Shown: piece after piece, positions 58,201-64,000 of the stretch | Layout: each line of letters starts with the position of its first letter | Position numbering within the stretch: the first letter of the stretch is position 1 | Assembly: GCA_023014335.1 (NCBI GenBank) | Contig: JAECYW010000019.1 | Span: 992,001-1,056,000 of the forward strand | Direction of reading: 5' to 3' | Source of the DNA: Galerina marginata | Lineage: Eukaryota > Basidiomycota > Agaricomycetes > Agaricales > Galerinaceae | DNA: 64,000 nucleotides | Notes under the pieces: generated by a model | What the model was told of the DNA's origin: nothing | What the model saw: only the letters and a program-made list of their open reading frames with translations | Database searches by the model: none | Position numbers and translations under genes: made by a program

Positions 58201-59111
58201 TGTAGTATATCTTCCCTAATATGTTCACTGGTAAGAATGTTGCCTGTACTCAGTTGCTTGTAAGCTAATAACGTGGATAGGTGTGGTCGTAGAACACTTT
58301 TCCCATGTTTTCCAAGCCTCTGGCGTCGGACACAAGGCGATCACCAAAGAGCAAATGCAATCATTCAAGAAAATCTGGTCGGAATTTTCGAACTCAAAGA
58401 CTGGATATCTGGAACGCCACCATTTTGTGCCATTCTTTCAAGTAAGCTCCAAATGCCTCGTAGTTTGCGCATCGATTGACCTTTGTGCGTAGAAACTCGG
58501 CGGCGCCTTCGAAGTTCGGATTTATCCTGCAGAGCATAGTGTCCGGAATATCCTCAGTGTTTGTAAGATCCCTTCGGATAAGGCGGCAGAGCACTCGCGT
58601 GCTATAGATGGTGTCAATCTCAGCAAACTACAATTACTCGTATCCCAGGTCGACTACGCTGACATACGGCAACGAAAAGCAACTTACAACCGGCTCTATC
58701 ACGAAGCCAATTTCTTCCAGGAACATGGGCGCGGAATTTCTTTCACCAATATGCTGCTGCTTCTGGCTCATCACAAGCTGATTGTAGATACGGAGGCCTT
58801 GTCGTGAGTCATGAACCTTTCCGTGGAATTTCCACTCAGGCCATCTACTTCCCAGGTTGGAAGACCTGATTCATAGGAATGAGACCAACAGGCATATCGC
58901 TGATCTTGTCCGCCTAGATCGTGTCCGGTCATTCTTGAAGATGGTTACATGTCGCAGACGATTCTTGACCTACCTGGACCAGAAGAAATCGGCGAGATTG
59001 GAAAAGAGTGCGTCTGAACGGCAAGATTTGTCATAGACTGCTGTTAAATCGTTTGATGTTTGAACAGCCGCAGAGAGCACGCCGATAGTCCCTTCATTAC
59101 AGTCCCGTTAA
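52224..59111 (+). CDS. CCH1: CCH1-type voltage-gated calcium channel alpha subunit (four-domain)
   Basis: A chain of about 18 exons reads in frame from ATG 52224 to TAA 59109-59111 (roughly 1,900-2,000 residues). After about 280 disordered residues comes LPLRGRTLGFLGPRSKIRL, the fungal CCH1 entry motif. Then four ion-channel repeats: S4-like segments LLRTTRLLMIT, LARFYRVILVV, LKALRVLRLITLIDKAR and LVQRMRSLDVV; the III-IV linker region (RNFKSKTGTALTEAQRQW, APLRRWCFDRAVDKHGWWSR); and the C-terminal VVVEHFSHVF and QVDYADIRQRK region. CCH1 with MID1 forms the plasma-membrane store/stress calcium channel of fungi. Pore loops read ATGKGWT, SRNSWTG, SSQGWVN and STSETWS, so the residues two before each Trp are K, N, Q, E rather than the acidic set of typical channels. 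The frame is clean. The start is only 5 bases after a possible stop of the upstream gene. Confidence 0.88.
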
Positions 59112-60080
59112 AATACCTAGCTTATCTAGTACTATTTACAAATTCCGTGTAAGAACCAATGCCTATTGTCGTATGAGTTCTTAATGGAAGGAGAAGCAAA
59201 ATAGAACAGGAATTCTGGTCGCTTTACTTGTCGGATTTCGGTGATGGGCGTACCTATGTACCTCGCGTAGGCCTAGGCAACCTTATCCGAGTTTACAGAA
59301 TGAATGAAGTATTTGACAGTATCTATTTCAATGGCAAGCGCCAACAGCCTCGCAGACAACTGGCGCTAAGTTCAAGGTATAGATCACTTTTCAGAACACG
59401 GCAACCCCAGCAAAGCCATTCTATGTCGCTCACCCCCCGAGTCTGAGAGCTTTGTACTGTGTCGTTTACTATCCTTCTTTCAAGCCAAATTAGATGTTGA
59501 GGAAGGTATTTTTGGGCCATAAGCCTGCTCAATGACTGTGAGGAAAGACATTGAAATGATTGGAAAATGATAGGAATATAGAAAGTGACTGCACTGATAG
59601 TAAGTATCACAGATAGCGCACCCTGCGGTCCCGGGAATCCGGTCGGCCGGCGCCGCTAAATTTAGTGAAGGCTTGCTTGACCATGAACTCAACCATCCAC
59701 TTACCTTTGGTATCCAATCCGATTGAGAGTCGTATATCTCGATAGAAAAAACGAGCTTGAGTCATCCGGCATAGGTATGTCCCTTTTTGCTTCAGTTCTC
59801 ACCGCAGTCTTCTAATCACCTAAACTGACTCGCCTTTGTTATTCTCAAAGGTAAAACTGGCGTCAAGATCACTCCAATACCGACACGACCGCCAACACGC
59901 TGCACTTCGCAGTCTATCTGATATCACGCAATTTTATCGTGCCGTGTAACCCTAAAGAAGCGCCCGAGTCGAGTCATATTCGGTTCAAGTTGATAAAGCA
60001 AAGCATCTCTACACTTCTGCGCAGTTCTTCCCAGTTTCTCCTCAAACTATCATCATCTCTCCTCATCACGAGCTACATCA
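59112..60080. other. intergenic region, no gene recognised
   Basis: Nearly 1 kb between the channel and the BCS1-like gene. A short open frame at about 59228-59446 has no recognisable motif and no supported link to the channel C-terminus. Confidence 0.5.
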
Positions 60081-62830
60081 ATGCAAGCCCAGTGGCAACC
60101 ACGCGCCTCCAAATCGGGTGTAGAAAACTCTTGGTTCTCTCCCTCCAACTCCATGTCGCGCATCATGGGGTTCTCTTTCCTAGCTTCTCTCTTCCAGGGC
60201 TTCACTGGCACTGCTAGCGGCGGTGGCCTTGTGAATGGTGTTCCTGGTGGTCAGAATTCATACGTCGCAGACAGCATCCGGCTGTTCTTGCTAGGGACGA
60301 TTATTGAAGTTGGACGGAGGTTCTTTGGATGGGTTGTTGAAAGGTTCAAGCTCTTCCGTGAGTACTCTTTCTTCGTTTTCGACGAGTTTCGTTGCTTCCG
60401 CATATTCCTTCGCTTGATGGCATGCCTATGATATCTTTTTTCTCTTGGGTTGTAGACCGTGCATCACACTAACATGCTTGTTATCACCTGCAGAATACTC
60501 AATAACAGCTCAATTCAGTGAAGGTGATCCTGCATACGAATGGATCATCCTTCTTCTGGTCAGTTCTCCTGCTTCTGCTTATTCATTCTCGATCTCAATT
60601 CCTTACCCTCAACAGACAGAAGAGGAAATTTGGAAGCGCTCTCGCCAATTCCGCGTCTCCTCAACCTCCTCCCTCCGACAATGGACTGTCAACCTCGTTT
60701 CCAACGACAAAACCAAGACCAAGACCGACAAGTACGTCGACGAGCACGCGGAGTATGTACCCACGTACGAAGAGCCGCAGCTCTTCCGATGGAAAGGCTA
60801 TTGGGCGGAAGTCCGCCGTGGCTGGGGAAACTCCCGTGGGATGGGTGGCATGGCGGCGATGAACTTTAATGGAGGCCCAGGACAGGTTGCTGGAAGGCTG
60901 TTTTTGACGTGTGTTATTGCTTTACTCTTCGCTTCTCTCTCCTGTTGTTGGGGTTGGAGTCTTTTTACTCTTTGGAAGGCTGGACTGATGCGCAACATTT
61001 TCAGGCTTTACACTCGTGATATGGGCGCGTTATCAGCTATAGTGGAAGAAGCAAGACAGCGATACGTAAAGACCAGTCGGCCTCATGTCATCGTGCACAC
61101 TGCAGATCAGGTTCGTCTTGTACTTTATTTTCCATTCCAACCATCCTTCTAACCTTTCAAAACCCACAGCCCGCATTCGGCCCAGGCTCAACGTGGACCA
61201 ATGCCAAACGTAAATCACGTCGTCCATTGAGCTCGATCATTCTCCAGGAGGGTGTCATCAAATCACTTGTTGACGATGCTCGTGAGTTCTTTAAGATGGA
61301 GGATTGGTACGTCAAGGCTGGCATTCCGCACCGTAGAGGTTACTTGTTGCATGGCCCACCGGGAACTGGAAAGAGTACGTACTTAATTTTTTCTTTGTTG
61401 ATATTGACTGACGACTTTTTCTCTGTCTTTTCTGTAGGTTCGACAATTTATGCCGTTGTGAGTCTTTGATGTCGCCGTGTTTTGGGCTTTACTCGAACTT
61501 GTTCTGATTTTCTTTTCTCAGGCCGGCGAACTGGGTTTAGAAATTTACTCTCTTTCACTTGCTTCCGGATTGTACGTCCTCAGTGAACCCATTTTCTCTG
61601 CCTCTCTTACTAAAACGCACTCTCGACTTTCAGCGTAGACGACGCCTTCCTTGCCCGTGCTGTTTCCTCTATACCCAAACAAGCCATCTTCCTTGTCGAG
61701 GACATCGACTGTGCGTTCCCATCCCGCGAGGAGCTCGATGACGAGGATGCTTCTGGTTTCGGTGCTATGGCAAGGGGGCTGCCACACATGGGCATGGTTG
61801 TGCCCGGCCGGGCGGGTATGAAGCAGCGCTCCTCGGTCACCCTGTCTGGGCTGTTGAATGTGCTTGATGGTGTTGGTAGCGAAGAGGGGAAGATATTCTT
61901 TGCCACGGTCAGAATCTTTTCCTGCCTTCTGCGAAATTATGAACTCGTTTTTGATTATCCTATTTTATATCATTTCAGACGAATTACATTGATCGACTGG
62001 ACCCCGCGCTCCTACGTCCAGGAAGAATAGACAAGAAGATCCTGTACAAGCTCGCGACAAAAGCACAGGCAGCTGCATTGTTCCTGCGCTTTTACCCAGA
62101 GGCCTACACAACTCTCCTCTGCGAAAAAGAGGCAACCTCCTCCGATCCCGAGAAGCAGCCCGCCCCACTCACATCCTCCCAAAAAGAATCTTCCCTCCTC
62201 GCCCTCTCCGAGAAATTTGCCGCCTCGGTCCCCGAACACGAGTTTTCAACCGCAGAGCTCCAAGGTTTCTTGCTGGGGCACAAGCAGGAGCCAGAGCTCG
62301 CAGTGGCCGGTGTCACCGCGTGGATTGAGGAGGAGAGAACTGAACGTACGGAACGTGCCAAGAGGGAGCAGGAGAGGAAGGATAAGCAGAAGGAGAAGAA
62401 AGAGGCGAGGGAGAACAAACAGCTGCAAGGCGGACTGGCGCGGCTTGGGATGAATGTTGGTGGGCCTGGTGGTGGGTCGGTCAGTCCGGGTATGGGTGTG
62501 GGCATGGGCCTTCCACCGCCTGGGACTGTTGGTGGGCCTGTTGGACCATCCTTTGTGGGTGGTGGACCTGTTGTGGGTGGGCCCAATGGCTTCAACGCGC
62601 CTGTTATTGGTGGACCGGTTATTCCTCCTCCCAATGGCTTTAGCACGCCTGGTCGACCTCCAGTGGCTGCACCAATGCCTGTTGGCGTTGCTGCTGGCGA
62701 GGCGGTCGTCTCTTCCAGTGCTTCAGCGACGCCCAGTGTCGATGGCATCCTTGCATCTGTCATTCCCGCCCCGAAATCTTTGGTTAATGGGATTCACGGA
62801 ACAGATGATGACGCGGCACCTGATAGTTGA
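60081..62830 (+). CDS. BCS1-like mitochondrial AAA ATPase, tandem copy 1
   Basis: Nine exons join in frame: 60081-60357, 60494-60558, 60616-60908, 61005-61110, 61170-61374, 61438-61457, 61524-61573, 61634-61907, 61979-62830, about 713 residues. The N-terminal part has a single hydrophobic helix region (IMGFSFLASLFQG, SIRLFLLGTIIEVGRRFF) and the BCS1 N-terminal domain (YSITAQFSEGDPAYEWIILL, RDMGALSAIVEEAR). The AAA module has Walker A GPPGTGKSS (split by two introns), Walker B AIFLVEDIDC, GLLNVLDGVGSEEG and the arginine-finger region NYIDRLDPALLRPGRID. The tail is a charged coiled coil (ERTERAKREQERKDKQKEKK) followed by a Gly/Pro-rich end, usual in mushroom BCS1 paralogues. BCS1 itself inserts the Rieske protein into complex III; multi-copy mushroom paralogues may have other roles. 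Intron 3 (60909-61004) is 96 bases and stop-free. Confidence 0.88.
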
Positions 62831-63548
62831 GGATTTCACGTATGCGTCAAAACCCTGCACTGCCTGGAATTTGGAATTTAGAAAATTTTATTGGAACTGC
62901 TGATGTATCATCCGTCGTTTCTGGATCATAGTTTATATCCGAAATATCCACATTTTGGTGGTATTTTTATACTGTATATACATGTGCTTATTTCTTTGCG
63001 TCTTCTACAGTCTTCTACATGTTTAATACTTTAGAAACCCACAGCTGCCTGCTCTTAAGTCCTCTCAAAGTCCTAGCAAGTGGTCACGGGCAGCGTTTGT
63101 GTTGTTGACAAGCGTCGGATGCTTTCTTCACGCGACCGGTTGGAATGACGATTGGTAGATAACTTTAGATAACTGGGGAATGCAATGCCTTCTTATGACT
63201 TTTTGTGAGTCTAACGACTACGGTACTTGCTTTCTGCCTTCAAGTCAAATTTTATGCTTCTCCCGGGACTCCTGCACCCTGACCTCCTGACAATGAATCC
63301 AAATTCGTTCCCCGACCTCAGTTGGTTGCCTCGTGGAATTAGCGCCACAGCATTTTTATCCCTTTTCAACCTTCAATATGCTGTATCTTCCAGAACCACC
63401 TCGAGCGCTTCCGTGTCACAGTGACTCACCTCTTAGGATTTGCGTTAAAGCCCGAGGACCTTGGAATTCGCTCCTCCTAGCTTTTCCGTAGTTCCCGCAG
63501 CCCAGCCTTACCTCCACCCGCACCCCGCCTTCCGACAGACATTCATCC
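62831..63548. other. spacer between tandem BCS1-like genes
   Basis: About 720 bases with no recognised coding sequence. It contains the 3' end of copy 1 and promoter of copy 2. Confidence 0.5.
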
Positions 63549-64000
63549 ATGGACTACGGTTTTGGAGGATGGCCGACGTCGTATAACGCACCTCAATCTG
63601 CCAGTGAAGGCTCATGGTTGTCTGACACAAGTTCTTTGACAAGGATTGTGGGGTTCTCGTTCTTTGCTTCTCTTCTGCAGTCAAATTCGTTGGCGTTGAA
63701 CAGCTTCAAGCTGTTTATTTTGGGTACACTCGCGGAAACGGGCAGAAGGTTATGTCAGTGGGTGTATGAGAGATTCAGCTTATTTCGTGAGTGGCCTTTC
63801 AATGTTTTGTTATTGTCGTACGCCAGCTAATATCTGAAAAATGTGGTTCGACAGAATACTCGATCACAGCTCAGTTCGACGAGGGTGATCCTGTGTATGA
63901 ATGGATTATCTTGTTCTTGGTGAATTTTATATTCCTTTCTCCTCCCGGCTTTTGTTGACTTTGGTTCATTCGACTGCAGACTGAACATAGAGTCTGGAAA
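63549..64000 (+). CDS. BCS1-like mitochondrial AAA ATPase, tandem copy 2, cut by window end
   Basis: Exons 63549-63786, 63855-63919 and 63980 to beyond 64000 use the same splice phases as copy 1. The N-terminus has RIVGFSFFASLLQ and SFKLFILGTLAETGRRL, then YSITAQFDEGDPVYEWIILFL and T-E-H-R-V-W-K, matching TEEEIWK of copy 1. The AAA domain lies outside the window. The matching exon structure shows a tandem duplication. Confidence 0.85.

Noticed and set aside
59228..59446. 72-codon frame downstream of CCH1, possibly a channel C-terminus
   Set aside because: No acceptable splice connects it to the preceding channel exon in frame.

Overview
The window is nuclear DNA of a mushroom-forming basidiomycete (Agaricomycetes). 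Genes are rich in 50-70 bp GT-AG introns, often with tiny first exons, and several families are typical of this class: F-box/leucine-rich-like proteins, MYND proteins with an MSS51-type C-terminus, tandem BCS1-like AAA ATPases, and mushroom-specific domains of unknown function attached to protein kinases.

Layout. 1-1180 is the C-terminal part of a HAPSTR1/TAPR1-like gene (-). 2117-4644 is a secreted GH78-type alpha-L-rhamnosidase (+). 6.1-8.3 kb is a tandem duplication carrying two copies of a small orphan gene (+). 9057-12890 is a trehalose-synthase-complex subunit of TPS3/TSL1 type (-). 14.2-15.8 kb is a degenerate minisatellite whose units each hold a hairpin. 15.8-21.6 kb is a roughly 3 kb tandem duplication with two F-box genes (+), one interrupted upstream by a 205 bp MITE. 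22.6-24.0 kb is a PP6-type phosphatase (-), divergent from EMC1 (24.2-28.0 kb, +). A two-domain FolB protein (-) follows, then two tandem MYND/MSS51-like genes (+, 29.3-33.6 kb). 33.7-40.2 kb (-) appears to be one long multidomain gene: two mushroom-specific modules, an MLKL-NTD-like helical bundle, a protein kinase with an altered catalytic loop, and a further mushroom-specific module. 40.9-45.1 kb is a large C2H2 zinc-finger protein (-). After a 4.8 kb gene-poor stretch come a kinase-less paralogue of the multidomain gene (49.9-52.2 kb, +), a CCH1-type calcium channel (52.2-59.1 kb, +) with an unusual pore signature, and two tandem BCS1-like genes (60.1-62.8 kb and 63.5 kb to the window end).

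A quality pattern cuts across the annotation. Between about 10 and 37 kb, otherwise conserved reading frames are interrupted again and again by single extra bases (TPS, F-box 1, PP6, EMC1, FolB, both MYND genes, the multidomain kinase). Genes before 9 kb and after 40.9 kb read cleanly through many exons. I treat this mainly as unpolished assembly, so those genes are annotated as genes, not pseudogenes.

The genes do not form one pathway. The most biologically interesting parts are the MLKL-like kinase and its truncated paralogue either side of the zinc-finger gene, the divergent calcium channel, and the small duplicated orphan genes.
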